DNA of 37,179 nucleotides from Fidelibacterota bacterium (GTDB lineage Bacteria; Fidelibacterota; Marinisomatia; SCGC-AAA003-L08; D37C17): the NCBI GenBank assembly GCA_030747125.1, contig JASLLI010000006.1:1-37179 (forward strand), written 5' to 3'. Under the pieces are notes generated by a model. The model ran no database searches, had not been told where the DNA came from, and saw only the letters and a program-made list of their open reading frames with translations. Below, in pieces: positions 1-9,786 of this stretch. The position numbers were made by a program, and so were the translations under genes. Within the stretch, counting starts at the first letter, position 1. The number at the start of each line of letters is the position of its first letter.

Positions 1-1084
1 TAAGCTCAGAAGTTCTAACTTTTCTTCTCCGTTCATCAAAGATTTCAAGGGAGAGCTTAACAACTTCTCTTATTCTTCGGTTATGGGCAACTGAAACAAA
101 GAGGACAGGATAGTATGCAAGAGCAGGGAATTGATCTGTGATATCCAGATGATACTCCTTCAAAGTTTCTGTCTCTTTTTCAACTAAATCCCATTTATTT
201 ACCACTACCATAAGTCCCTTTCCGGAATCTATCACATGGCGGATGATATCCTTATCCTGATTATTAAACCCCTTATCTGCATCAATGAGAACTGCAGCCA
301 CATCACATTCATCAATCACTCTGAAAGTACGGATGGTGCTGTAAAATTCAATATCCCCGGTGATCTTTGATTTTTTCCTCAGTCCTGCTGTATCAATGAG
401 CCGGATATCCCTTTTATTATAGCGCAGGAAGGAGTCCACAGAATCTCTGGTGGTGCCGGCAATGGGGGTTACGATGGATTTCTCCTCTTGTAATAGAGAA
501 TTCATCAGAGATGATTTACCAACATTGGGCATACCTACAATGGCTAAGTTGATACAATCCTCACGCGTACGGGTTTGGTATTTCTCTGCTGGTAGTTTAT
601 CATGAATATTATCCAACATATCCCCAATGGAGCGGTTATTCTGTGCGGAAATACTATAGAATTCGCCCAACCCCAATTCATAAAATTCCATTGCCTGAGT
701 TTCCTGCTGCTTTTCATCAATTTTATTGATTGCTAAAATGAAGGGTTTTTCTGATTTTTGAACTTGTTCTGCCAAAATTCTGTCTGAAGAAGTGATGACT
801 GATCTGCCATCCATAACCAGAATGACCAGGTCAGCTTCCTCAGCTGCAATTTCTGCCTGAAATCTTACATGAGCATCAATGACATCATCAGAATCAGGTA
901 TATAGCCGCCAGTATCTATTACATTAAAAAATCGTCCTCTCCAGTCAAAAGTTCCATACACTCTGTCACGGGTTACTCCCTCTTCAGGGGAAACAATGGA
1001 ATGCACTGCCCCCACCAATCGGTTGAATAAAGTGGACTTCCCCACATTGGGCTTTCCTAATATAGCAATGGTGGGATTAGCCAC
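1..1084 (-). CDS. der: Ribosome-associated GTPase Der/EngA, C-terminus cut by the window edge
   Basis: Manual translation of the minus strand from GTG at 1084 gives VANPTIAILGKPNVGKSTLFNRLVGAVHSIVSPEEGVTRDRVYGTFDWRG and a second G domain NLAIVGMPNVGKSSLMNSLLQEEKSIVTPIAGTTRDSVDS; tandem G1 motifs are typical of Der. Overlaps the upstream ORF end at 1077. Confidence 0.93.
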   Translation of the reverse strand, partial: MANPTIAILGKPNVGKSTLFNRLVGAVHSIVSPEEGVTRDRVYGTFDWRGRFFNVIDTGGYIPDSDDVIDAHVRFQAEIAAEEADLVILVMDGRSVITSSDRILAEQVQKSEKPFILAINKIDEKQQETQAMEFYELGLGEFYSISAQNNRSIGDMLDNIHDKLPAEKYQTRTREDCINLAIVGMPNVGKSSLMNSLLQEEKSIVTPIAGTTRDSVDSFLRYNKRDIRLIDTAGLRKKSKITGDIEFYSTIRTFRVIDECDVAAVLIDADKGFNNQDKDIIRHVIDSGKGLMVVVNKWDLVEKETETLKEYHLDITDQFPALAYYPVLFVSVAHNRRIREVVKLSLEIFDERRRKVRTSEL

Positions 1085-2363
1085 GAATCAAAGTTCCAAT
1101 TAATTCTGAAAAACTGTCATTACTGATCAGCAGAGGTGTTTTTATGGCAGTGGAAATATCTTCAATGCTGAGGTCATCCAAAGTTTTTGTGCCTTCATCA
1201 TTGAGGATTCTATGGCTCATCCAGACAGCATCGCCTAATTCAAGGGATGATAATTGAGAAATGATATCCGTTCCTGTGAGTAATCCTGAAACGGTTACAG
1301 AATTACCGTAAAAATTATTCACAATAGGAATTAAATCTACAGACAAATTCTTAATCTTGTTCAATTTTGGGAGTACCTTTTCCTTAAATATAGAGTGAAC
1401 CAAGGTGCCGGTGGCAATACTAATATGTGTTCGAGTGGGAATTGTTTCTGGGAAAAAGGCTAATTCTTCCTCGAATCTATTTAAAAAGGAACGCACCTGC
1501 CCTACCCCATTTTCCGCTAAGTCAAAGTTTCCATACTCTTCAGTTGGGGGAAATTCCTTCCCTGCAAGGATGTACCATTCGTCAGACAGCAGAACAAAAG
1601 CTGAATTCTTCCCGGGGAATTTATTTCTTAATGTAGGGAGCTTCTTTATAAGGTTTTCTGCATAGGTTTTGTCTACCGATTCCAAATGCATCAACCCCTC
1701 ACGATGACCGGTAAGTCCGACAGGAACAATTGAGCAGGAACCAAGCAGCGGGAAAAACTGGTATAAATCTTTCAGAGTACCTTCAAGATATTTGCCGTCA
1801 TTTACTCCAGGCATGAGGACGATCTGTGTATGTAATTCGATATTGTTTTCAGTAAGAAAAGTTAATTTGTCGAGAAGGTTATCATCTCGTTTATACAGAA
1901 ATAACTTTTGGCGTAAATCCGGGTCCGTCACATGAACAGAAATATAAAGAGGAGAAAGTCGCTGTTCAACAATACGGTTCAATTCATTCTGCCCCATATT
2001 TGTCATGGTAATATAATGACCATATAAATAGGACATTCTGTAATCTCCATCCCGGAAATACATCCCATCTCGCATATTGGGAGGATTTTGATCGACAAAG
2101 CAAAATACACAGTCATTGGCACAACTACGGATTTTCATTTCTTCAAACTCCACCCCTAAATCATCATCGTACTCCTTTTCCACTTCAACCTGTTCAATTT
2201 TCCCGTCTATTTCAAAATCGAGAATGAGAGATTCTTCAGTAATACGAAATTGGTAATCCAGTTCATCCTGGACTCGTTTTCCGTTTATACGTATAAGCCG
2301 GTTCCCCGGCTGAATGCCAATTTCCGCACCCAGACTCTCCGGATGTACTTTAGTGATCTTCAA
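1077..2363 (-). CDS. DUF512 family radical-SAM-like protein with N-terminal PDZ-like region
   Basis: ORF 428 aa; N-terminal PDZ-like MKITKVHPESLGAEIGIQPGNRLIRINGKRV and the DUF512 signature CANDCVFCFVDQNPPNMRDGMYFRDGDYRMSYLYGHYITMTN. Confidence 0.85.
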   Translation of the reverse strand: MKITKVHPESLGAEIGIQPGNRLIRINGKRVQDELDYQFRITEESLILDFEIDGKIEQVEVEKEYDDDLGVEFEEMKIRSCANDCVFCFVDQNPPNMRDGMYFRDGDYRMSYLYGHYITMTNMGQNELNRIVEQRLSPLYISVHVTDPDLRQKLFLYKRDDNLLDKLTFLTENNIELHTQIVLMPGVNDGKYLEGTLKDLYQFFPLLGSCSIVPVGLTGHREGLMHLESVDKTYAENLIKKLPTLRNKFPGKNSAFVLLSDEWYILAGKEFPPTEEYGNFDLAENGVGQVRSFLNRFEEELAFFPETIPTRTHISIATGTLVHSIFKEKVLPKLNKIKNLSVDLIPIVNNFYGNSVTVSGLLTGTDIISQLSSLELGDAVWMSHRILNDEGTKTLDDLSIEDISTAIKTPLLISNDSFSELIGTLIRG

Positions 2364-2498
2364 TGAGAATTTTCAGAAAATAATAGTCTGGAAATTTACT
2401 GACCCTTGGGATGGAATTAATATGGATATTAAGGGAAACATGTTTTCAGTATACATGATTGGTTAGTATAATATTACCACTTTGTTAAACCTGAATTT

Positions 2499-2915
2499 TT
2501 GAGGACTAGTACATTGGTTATAGAAGATAAAAATATCGTTTTGGCAGCAACCTGTCTGCTCATGTCTGTAGCAGATGCAGATGAAGTTTTAGAGGATGGT
2601 GAACTCCATATCATAGAGGATATCATTAAGGATTTCTTTGAGTTACCACAGGAAGAAGCCACAGGGTTCGTTCAATCCGCACAAAATAAATTAAAAGCTA
2701 CTGCTGGTCTGTTTGAATTTGGGCAAATCTTAAATACTAAGTTCAACCACCAGGAAAAACTTGAATTTATCGAATGTGTTTTTGAGGTGGCTTATGCTGA
2801 TGGAGATTTACATTATTTGGAACATCACACCATAAAAAAGATTGCCCATATTCTCCATATTGAACGGGATGAGATTATTGCTGCCAAAGCAGAAATTAAA
2901 GCGTATTTGGATTAA
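2499..2915 (+). CDS. TerB-like (tellurite resistance / DjlA-like) family protein
   Basis: 138-aa ORF from TTG; acidic helical repeats MSVADADEVLEDGELHIIEDIIKDFF and VAYADGDLHYLEHHTIKKIAHIL typical of the TerB fold. Confidence 0.65.
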   Translation: MRTSTLVIEDKNIVLAATCLLMSVADADEVLEDGELHIIEDIIKDFFELPQEEATGFVQSAQNKLKATAGLFEFGQILNTKFNHQEKLEFIECVFEVAYADGDLHYLEHHTIKKIAHILHIERDEIIAAKAEIKAYLD

Positions 2916-3041
2916 AAAAGTAAATAGTACGATTGTAATTTTGTCGTAATATTTTGGAAAAACTTCCGTGTGAGCTCAGTAGAACGCTCATAAAACATAA
3001 TAGGATAATTCGCTTAAATTTGTGACCTTTCGTGGTTAAAC

Positions 3042-3070
3042 AAAAAAGCCCCTGATAGATCAGAGGCTTT
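3042..3070 (-). terminator. Intrinsic terminator downstream of frr
   Basis: Minus strand AAAGCCTCTGATCTATCAGGGGCTTTTTTG: 11-bp stem (one U-G) plus U tract, ~24 bp after the frr stop. Confidence 0.85.
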
Positions 3071-3093
3071 GCACACATGGATAAAGAGTTCAA

Positions 3094-3648
3094 TTATTCC
3101 ATAATTTCTTTTTCTTTGGCATCTAAAATTATATTTAGTTCTTTTACATGATCATCCGTCATTTCCTGGATATTATCCATAGCACGACGCAAGTTATCTT
3201 CAGAAAGATCATGCTCCTTCTCAGACTTTTTTAAATGATCGTTGGCATCCCGACGGATATTTCTCACTGCCACTCTTCCCTCTTCAATAATTTTGTAAGC
3301 AATTTTTACCAATTCTTTTCTCCGCTCTTCCGTAAGTGCAGGAATATTCAATCTAATTACATTGCCATCATTATTTGGAGTAATCCCCACATCAGATCCA
3401 ATAATCGCTTTTTCAATGAGCTCTAATGAGTTTGGGTCAAAGGGTTGAACCACCAGGAGCTGCCCTTCAGGCACAGATACATGCGCAATATTATTCAGCG
3501 GAGTAGGTGTACCATAATAGTCAACCTTAATACCATCAAGAATGCTGGTAGAAGCTCTCCCCGTGCGAATGGTTGACACTTCATGCCGGTAATGATCAAC
3601 TGCCTTGTTCATCCTGTCTTTTACATCAACAAATAATTCATTAATCAT
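3094..3648 (-). CDS. frr: Ribosome recycling factor
   Basis: 184-aa ORF with HYRHEVSTIRTGRASTSILDGIKVDYYGTPTPLNNIAHVSVPEGQLLVVQPFD. Confidence 0.97.
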   Translation of the reverse strand: MINELFVDVKDRMNKAVDHYRHEVSTIRTGRASTSILDGIKVDYYGTPTPLNNIAHVSVPEGQLLVVQPFDPNSLELIEKAIIGSDVGITPNNDGNVIRLNIPALTEERRKELVKIAYKIIEEGRVAVRNIRRDANDHLKKSEKEHDLSEDNLRRAMDNIQEMTDDHVKELNIILDAKEKEIME

Positions 3649-3663
3649 AAGAAATATCTCCTC

Positions 3664-4377
3664 TTAAGATACTGTCGTGCCTGTTGGAACCGCATTGACG
3701 ATATCCACTAAGCCATTTTTACTTTTGATATCGAAGACGATTATAGGAAGGTTATTTTCCTTACATAAAGTTACTGCAGTCAAATCCATTACCCGCAATT
3801 CTTTTTCAATGACTTCTTTGAATGTAAGAGAATCAAATTTAGTAGCATCCGGGTCTAATTCAGGGTCAGCTGAATATACGCCATCCACCTTGGTGCCTTT
3901 AATAATCACATTTGCATTGATTTCAATGGCTCGCAGTGCAGCGGCAGTATCTGTACTGAAATAGGGATTCCCCGTCCCACCTGCAAAAATGACAATTCTG
4001 CCCTTTTCTAAATGGCGGATACCTCGGCGGCGGATATACGGTTCGGCTAATTGGGTAATGGAAAGGGCGGACATGACACGGGTATCACAGTCCAGTTTTT
4101 CCAGAGTGGACTGCAATGCCACAGAGTTCATGATAGTTGCCATCATGCCAATATAATCACCGGGCACTCTATCTAACCCTTTGGATCCTGCTGATATGCC
4201 ACGGAATATATTTCCACCACCAATGACAATGCCCACCTGAATCCCCATATTCGCTATCTGTTTTATTTTCAGAGCAAGTTGCTGGGTAATTTCAGGGTCT
4301 ATTCCAAAACCTCTGTCCCCCGCCAATATTTCACCGCTGAGTTTAAGTAAAATGCGGTGCATGCGGGGAGATTTCAT
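3664..4377 (-). CDS. pyrH: UMP kinase
   Basis: [21 protein letters not shown]... [12 protein letters not shown]... [21 protein letters not shown]. Start refined to the internal ATG ([12 protein letters not shown]) because the long ORF start overlaps tsf. Confidence 0.95.
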   Translation of the reverse strand: MKSPRMHRILLKLSGEILAGDRGFGIDPEITQQLALKIKQIANMGIQVGIVIGGGNIFRGISAGSKGLDRVPGDYIGMMATIMNSVALQSTLEKLDCDTRVMSALSITQLAEPYIRRRGIRHLEKGRIVIFAGGTGNPYFSTDTAAALRAIEINANVIIKGTKVDGVYSADPELDPDATKFDSLTFKEVIEKELRVMDLTAVTLCKENNLPIIVFDIKSKNGLVDIVNAVPTGTTVS

Positions 4378-4390
4378 ATCTGTGGTGGAT

Positions 4391-5017
4391 TTAGTTATTG
4401 GAGGGGTCTGAGTTTTCTGCAGATTCACCAAGCTGATACCGGACAAAACGGGTTATCAGAATATTTTCACCCAGTTTTGCAACGGTTTCAGTCAGCATAT
4501 CCTGAACGGTTTTATCAGGGTCTTTTACAAATGCCTGCTCCATTAAGACATTTTCCTGGTAAAATTTATTTAACCTGCCTTCTATCATTTTTTCAATGAT
4601 GTTTTCAGGTTTTCCACTCTGGCGTGCCTGCTCAGCATAGATTTCTTTTTCACGGTCTAAGACTTCTTGTGGAATTTCTTCACGAGTTATTGCCATAGGA
4701 GCAGAAGCGGCAATATGCATGGCAATGTCTTTACTCAAATCTTTGAAGTCGTCAGTATTGGCAACGAAGTCAGTTTCACAGTTTATTTCAAGCAATACTC
4801 CTAACTTTGATCCGGGATGGATATAGGGAAAAATCAACCCTTCTTTGGCTGATCTACCGGACTTCTTACGAGCCTTTGCAATACCTGACTTTCTTAAAAT
4901 ATCAATGGCTTCTTCTAAATTGCCGGATGCTTCCTTCAATGCATTTTTACAATCCATCATGCCCGCACCGGACATCTCTCTTAATTCTTTAACTGCAGAT
5001 GCAGAAATAACTGACAT
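4391..5017 (-). CDS. tsf: Elongation factor Ts (short form)
   Basis: [41 protein letters not shown] and [20 protein letters not shown]; 208 aa. Confidence 0.95.
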   Translation of the reverse strand: MSVISASAVKELREMSGAGMMDCKNALKEASGNLEEAIDILRKSGIAKARKKSGRSAKEGLIFPYIHPGSKLGVLLEINCETDFVANTDDFKDLSKDIAMHIAASAPMAITREEIPQEVLDREKEIYAEQARQSGKPENIIEKMIEGRLNKFYQENVLMEQAFVKDPDKTVQDMLTETVAKLGENILITRFVRYQLGESAENSDPSNN

Positions 5018-5022
5018 GTGCC

Positions 5023-5895
5023 TTACTTCTCCTGATTTTCTTCTGTGGTTTCTTCTACTAATTCTTCTTCAGAGGGACTATCCTCATCAACAGCAGTTTT
5101 TTCAGCAGGTTCAGTCTCTTCTGTCGCTTCTTCTGTTGTTTCTTCTACAAGAGTGTCTTCTGTATTTTCGGATGTTTCCACCTCCTCAACAGCCTCCGGA
5201 ATATCTTCAGATACGGTTCCACCTGTTGCTTCAATTATCGTATCAGCAATATAATTCACTACCAAAGAAATGGTTTTCATGGAATCATCATTGGCAGGAA
5301 TGGGGAAATCAATGTTTCCGGGGTCTGTATTGCTGTCAACTATACCAAAAGTGGGAATACCTAAAATCTCTGCTTCAGATATGGCGATTCTCTCATGGAT
5401 ACCATCAACAAAGAAAAGAGCTGAGGGGAGATGTTTCATATCCTTAATACCTCGGTGAAGATCAGCAAGCTTAACCCGCTCTCTTTCCAGACTGTTTAAT
5501 TCCTTTTTGGTGAGATTGGCATAAATATCTGAGGATTCTTTTTCAAGTATCAGCAGCCGTTTTATGCTTTTTTTAATAGTACCATAGTTGGTTAAAGTTC
5601 CGCCCAGCCAGCGTTCAACAATATAGTACATTCCGCATCGGTCTGCTGCCTGCTGAACAGCATCTTTTGCCTGTTTTTTTGTACCTACAAATAATACAGA
5701 ACCACCACCTCTCACAATTTTTGTGAGCTCAGTGGCTACTCTTACCATGCACTGGCTGGTTTGTTCCATATCAATGATATACACTCCGTTTTTCTTCATT
5801 GATATGTAATTCTTAAAATTAGGATGCCACCTGTGGGTGGGATGCCCAAAGTGTGCACCTGCTTTAATTAATTCTTCAACTGTAATATGGTTCAT
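5023..5895 (-). CDS. rpsB: 30S ribosomal protein S2 with long acidic C-terminal tail
   Basis: MNHITVEELIKAGAHFGHPTHRWHPNFKNYI...; start refined to ATG at 5895 because the ORF-track start overlaps rpsI. Confidence 0.96.
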   Translation of the reverse strand: MNHITVEELIKAGAHFGHPTHRWHPNFKNYISMKKNGVYIIDMEQTSQCMVRVATELTKIVRGGGSVLFVGTKKQAKDAVQQAADRCGMYYIVERWLGGTLTNYGTIKKSIKRLLILEKESSDIYANLTKKELNSLERERVKLADLHRGIKDMKHLPSALFFVDGIHERIAISEAEILGIPTFGIVDSNTDPGNIDFPIPANDDSMKTISLVVNYIADTIIEATGGTVSEDIPEAVEEVETSENTEDTLVEETTEEATEETEPAEKTAVDEDSPSEEELVEETTEENQEK

Positions 5896-5911
5896 ATAAA
5901 TAAAATATCCT

Positions 5912-6310
5912 TTATCTTTTTGAGAATTGGAATCGTTTCCGTGCGCCTGGCTGGCCATATTTTTTCCGCTCCACTTCTCTTGAATCACGAGTAAGCATAC
6001 CCGCCTGTTTTAACTCGCCTCTGTGGTCAGCGTTCACTTTTTCAAGACAGCGGGCAATCCCTAAACGGATAGCTCCCGCCTGACCGGATAATCCTCCGCC
6101 ATTCACATTCACGGAAATATCATATTTACCTGCAATGTTGAGAAGTTCCAGAGGTTGTTTTAATACCATTTTTAAAGTATCTCTTCCGAAATAGTTTTCA
6201 ATGGGGCGGTTATTGATAGTGTAAGCACCCTTTCCTGAAGAAATGTTCACACGGGCTACGGAAGATTTACGACGCCCTGTTGCAGACCAGAATTCACCTT
6301 TCTTTACCAT
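5912..6310 (-). CDS. rpsI: 30S ribosomal protein S9
   Basis: [28 protein letters not shown] ... [11 protein letters not shown]. Confidence 0.97.
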   Translation of the reverse strand: MVKKGEFWSATGRRKSSVARVNISSGKGAYTINNRPIENYFGRDTLKMVLKQPLELLNIAGKYDISVNVNGGGLSGQAGAIRLGIARCLEKVNADHRGELKQAGMLTRDSREVERKKYGQPGARKRFQFSKR

Positions 6311-6323
6311 CGGTTTCCTTTAG

Positions 6324-6752
6324 TTAAATTGAAATTGTTTGTGGTTGCTGTGCAGCATGGGGATGAATATCTCCTGAATATACTTTGAGATGTTTCAATA
6401 GTTTTCTGCCCAAACGATTGTGAGGCAGCATCCCTTTTACAGCGTTCATGATAATCCGTTCAGGATGTACCTCACGGACTTTCTTTAAATTAATTTGTGT
6501 TACCCCTCCCGGGTACCCGGAATGTCGGAAATAGGATTTATTTTCTTCTTTATTTCCGGTGAGTTTAACTTTTTCAGCATTGATCACCACTACAAAGTCA
6601 CCCATGTCCATGTGTGGAGTAAAATTAGTTTTCTGTTTTCCCCTAATCACCTGGGCAATACGGGAAGCCAGACGCCCCAGGGTTTTCCCCTCAGCATCAA
6701 TTATATACCAGTCTCGTGTAATATCTTTCGCACGAACAGAAATAGTTTCCAT
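6324..6752 (-). CDS. rplM: 50S ribosomal protein L13
   Basis: RDWYIIDAEGKTLGRLASRIAQVIRGKQKTNFTPHMDMGDFVVVINAEKVKLTGNK. Confidence 0.97.
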   Translation of the reverse strand: METISVRAKDITRDWYIIDAEGKTLGRLASRIAQVIRGKQKTNFTPHMDMGDFVVVINAEKVKLTGNKEENKSYFRHSGYPGGVTQINLKKVREVHPERIIMNAVKGMLPHNRLGRKLLKHLKVYSGDIHPHAAQQPQTISI

Positions 6753-6844
6753 TAATTATCCTTAATTAAAATGCGTAATTTTGGCTAAATATACAGCCTA
6801 TAAAGTTAGAGGGATTTAATTAACCCTGTCAAGGAATTATCCTG

Positions 6845-8128
6845 TCAGGATTTAAAGGATTTTTTACCTGATATTGTCTGCTGAATTCTGCCTTTAAATT
6901 TCATACCCAGCATAGGGCTGTTTTTTGAACGGGAATGGATATGTTCCGGTTTGAATTCCCACTCCTCCTCAGGGTCAATTATATTCAGGTTGGCAGGTGA
7001 GTTTTCTTCAATTCCATTTAAGGGGAAATTCATAATTCGGGCTGGTTTACTGGTAAGCCATTGGATGACTTTTTCGGTGGATGCACCTGCCTGTCTCAGT
7101 ACGGTGTGGCTCAATGCAAAAGCTGATTCCAGTCCAATCATGCCACAGGGTGCATGAATAAAATTCATCTCTTTTTCCTCAATTGTATGAGGTGCATGAT
7201 CTGTAGCAATGCAGTCAATGGTACCATCTAATAAGCCTTCAATCAATGCCTCAGTGTCTGTTTTGGTTCTCAATGGAGGAGCCACCTTTGCATGCGTATC
7301 ATATTCTCTTAATGCCTCCTGAGTCAATCCAATATGATGAGGAGTGACTTCGGCAGTAACCTGAATATTTTTTGCTTTATATCTGCGAATCAATTCAACT
7401 GAACGCTTGGTGGAAACATGAGGGACATGAATTCTGCCACCGGTATAATCTGCAAGTTCCAGATCACGGAATACCATCACTGACTCTGATATATCCGGAT
7501 TGCCCGGAAGCCCTAATCTAGTGGAAAATGCAGATTCATTCATCACCCCATCATTTCGCAGGGGAATATCTTCTGCATGATTGATTACGGGAATATTATA
7601 CTTTTGTGCATATTCTAATGCATAGCGGAAAACCTGACCATTTTGCACAGGGAGCCCGTCATCAGACACAGCAACGGCTCCTGCTGCCACCATCTCTCCT
7701 ATTTCTGCCAGCTCCTCCCCCTTTTGCCCCAGAGTGATTGTACCTATGGGGTGAATAGTAATGGGTAAATCAGCAGACTTTTCAATGATGTAACGAATAG
7801 ATTCCGGATTGTCTAAGGGCGGATCAGTATTAGGCATAACACAGACGGTGGTAAAACCCCCTGCCATGGCAGCTAATGCCCCCGTTTCCAAAGTCTCTTT
7901 ATCTTCTCTGCCTGGTTCCCTGAAATGAGCATGTATATCAATAAAACCGGGAGTTATGATTTTATTTGTACAATCAATCACCTTCGCTAATTTATCCGGT
8001 TTCACCTTGCCGATTTGTTTAATGACACCGTTATGAATCAATAGATTAGCTTTAACAGATGTATCCGAAAAAGGATCATATAAATTGCCACCCTCTAATA
8101 TGAGGGATGCAGGAAGTTTAGAAATCAA
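6845..8128 (-). CDS. pyrC: Dihydroorotase
   Basis: ITPGFIDIHAHFREPGREDKETLETGALAAMAGGFTTVCVMPNTDPPLDNPE; CIATDHAPHTIEEKEMNF. Confidence 0.95.
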   Translation of the reverse strand: MISKLPASLILEGGNLYDPFSDTSVKANLLIHNGVIKQIGKVKPDKLAKVIDCTNKIITPGFIDIHAHFREPGREDKETLETGALAAMAGGFTTVCVMPNTDPPLDNPESIRYIIEKSADLPITIHPIGTITLGQKGEELAEIGEMVAAGAVAVSDDGLPVQNGQVFRYALEYAQKYNIPVINHAEDIPLRNDGVMNESAFSTRLGLPGNPDISESVMVFRDLELADYTGGRIHVPHVSTKRSVELIRRYKAKNIQVTAEVTPHHIGLTQEALREYDTHAKVAPPLRTKTDTEALIEGLLDGTIDCIATDHAPHTIEEKEMNFIHAPCGMIGLESAFALSHTVLRQAGASTEKVIQWLTSKPARIMNFPLNGIEENSPANLNIIDPEEEWEFKPEHIHSRSKNSPMLGMKFKGRIQQTISGKKSFKS

Positions 8129-9063
8129 TGTCCGCCCTCCTCTTCTTGTGCTAATAACAAATATAAAATACTCATCCGCACTGCTACTCCATTTAAAACC
8201 TGATCTAAAATAATGGCCTGATCTCCATCTGCAATAGAGCTGTCTATTTCCACACCGCGATTCATGGGTCCCGGGTGCATAATGACTATTTCTTTTTTAT
8301 GGTTCCGAAGTCTTTCTTCAGTAATACCAAAGAAATCCCGGTACTCTCTTACGGACGGAATAATACCAATCCCCATTCTTTCTCTTTGGATACGAAGTAT
8401 ATTCAGGGCGTCAGCCCATTCAATCACTTCATCAATATTATGGTTTACTTCTACTCCCAGGTCTTCAATCCCAACAGGAATGAGGTGAGGAGGTCCGCAT
8501 AAGGTGACAGATGCTCCCATTTTGATTAATCCGTGAATATTTGAAAGAGCCACCCTGCTGTGACAGATGTCTCCGACGATGGCGATATTGAGCCCTTTGA
8601 TCTTGCCAAATTTTTCCTGGATGCTCATCATATCCAATAAAGCCTGAGTAGGATGCTCATGGGTTCCGTCACCTGCGTTTACTACCACTGCATCAACGAA
8701 CCTGCTAAGTTGCAGGCAGGAGCCGGGGACCGGATGCCGCATGACGACACAATCCATTTTCATAGCATGAATATTCTGGATGGTATCTTTAAGTCCTTCC
8801 CCCTTAGCAACTGAAGATGAACTGGCTGAGAAATTGGTCACATCTGCAGAGAGTCTCTTCTCCGCTAATTCAAAAGAGATTCTGGTTCTGGTGGAATTTT
8901 CAAAAAATAAATTCACCACATTAATACCGGTAAGAGACGGCACTTTTTTAATGGGGCGTTCTAAGACTTCCCTGAAGGTAAAGCCGGTATCAATGAGTTT
9001 TTGAATATCCTCAGCGGGAGTGTGTTCCAGACCGATTAAATGCCTGTTTTGCAATGCACCCAT
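8125..9063 (-). CDS. pyrB: Aspartate carbamoyltransferase catalytic subunit
   Basis: VVNLFFENSTRTRISFELAEKRLSADVTNFSASSSSVAKGEGLKDT; DGTHEHPTQALLDMMSI; 4-bp overlap with pyrC. Confidence 0.96.
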   Translation of the reverse strand: MGALQNRHLIGLEHTPAEDIQKLIDTGFTFREVLERPIKKVPSLTGINVVNLFFENSTRTRISFELAEKRLSADVTNFSASSSSVAKGEGLKDTIQNIHAMKMDCVVMRHPVPGSCLQLSRFVDAVVVNAGDGTHEHPTQALLDMMSIQEKFGKIKGLNIAIVGDICHSRVALSNIHGLIKMGASVTLCGPPHLIPVGIEDLGVEVNHNIDEVIEWADALNILRIQRERMGIGIIPSVREYRDFFGITEERLRNHKKEIVIMHPGPMNRGVEIDSSIADGDQAIILDQVLNGVAVRMSILYLLLAQEEEGGH

Positions 9064-9614
9064 CAGTCTTTTTCTTTATATTCCACAAGCAGCACAGCAT
9101 CCTCATTATCTTCTTCTTCCACATGTACATGTATATGTTCATTCACCGAAGTGGGATAGTTTTTCCCTATATAATCTGCACGGATGGGAAGCTCTCTATG
9201 TCCTCTGTCCACCAATACGCCTAATTGAATGGTAGCAGGCCGCCCATAAGCAAATACTTCATCCATAGCAGCCCGGATAGTTCGCCCGGTGTATAGTACA
9301 TCATCTATGAGTATAATATCCTTATCTGCAACTTCAAACAATATATTTGAAGCGCCCACTTTGGGAGAGCCTAAATTGGTTCGAAAATCATCCCGGTAAA
9401 AAGTGACATCCAGAGTACCCAGATTGATGGTATTGCCTGACAATTCTTCAATGAGTTTATGTAAGCGACGGGCAAGGTGGTCACCTCTGGTTCGAATTCC
9501 AATGAGAGCAATATTATCCAGGTCTTCATTGTGTTCAATAATTTCATGGGCAAGGCGTATGAGGCTGCGCTCAACTTCTCTCTTGCCGGAAAGTTTAGCT
9601 TTGATTTTATCCAT
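9063..9614 (-). CDS. pyrR: Bifunctional pyr operon regulator / uracil phosphoribosyltransferase PyrR
   Basis: IALIGIRTRGDHLARRL; PRPP motif DIILIDDVLYTGRTIRAAMDEVF; LVDRGHRELPIRADYIGKNYPTS. Confidence 0.95.
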   Translation of the reverse strand: MDKIKAKLSGKREVERSLIRLAHEIIEHNEDLDNIALIGIRTRGDHLARRLHKLIEELSGNTINLGTLDVTFYRDDFRTNLGSPKVGASNILFEVADKDIILIDDVLYTGRTIRAAMDEVFAYGRPATIQLGVLVDRGHRELPIRADYIGKNYPTSVNEHIHVHVEEEDNEDAVLLVEYKEKD

Positions 9615-9786
9615 AATTATTGGGGTGGAATTTCCTGCTGCTACAGTGAGGAGGGCTTCCTTTTCCGCCTCCCGGACAGAATTAAAGGAAATTCGCAGAG
9701 GTTAATTTATACCCTTTTACTTCTGATTAAAAAAAGGATTCCACTTTTATTCTGCACATTTGATTCACTTCCTTCTAATTTTACCC

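Noticed and set aside
1405-1665. Plus-strand ORFs inside the DUF512 gene (86 aa, 69 aa)
   Set aside because: Antisense to a well-supported gene; no family motif; overlapping open frames typical of spurious ORFs.
2400-2470. AAACATGTTT palindrome in the DUF512/TerB intergenic region as an operator
   Set aside because: Short 10-bp palindrome in AT-rich DNA, expected often by chance; no adjacent regulator.
4845-5447. 200-aa plus-strand ORF antisense to tsf/rpsB
   Set aside because: Low-complexity Q/L/F-rich translation mirrors the acidic rpsB tail on the other strand; no start context or homology features.
5895-5988. N-terminal extension of rpsB in the ORF track
   Set aside because: Extension overlaps rpsI and S2 homology begins at MNHITVEELIKAGAHFGH (ATG 5895).
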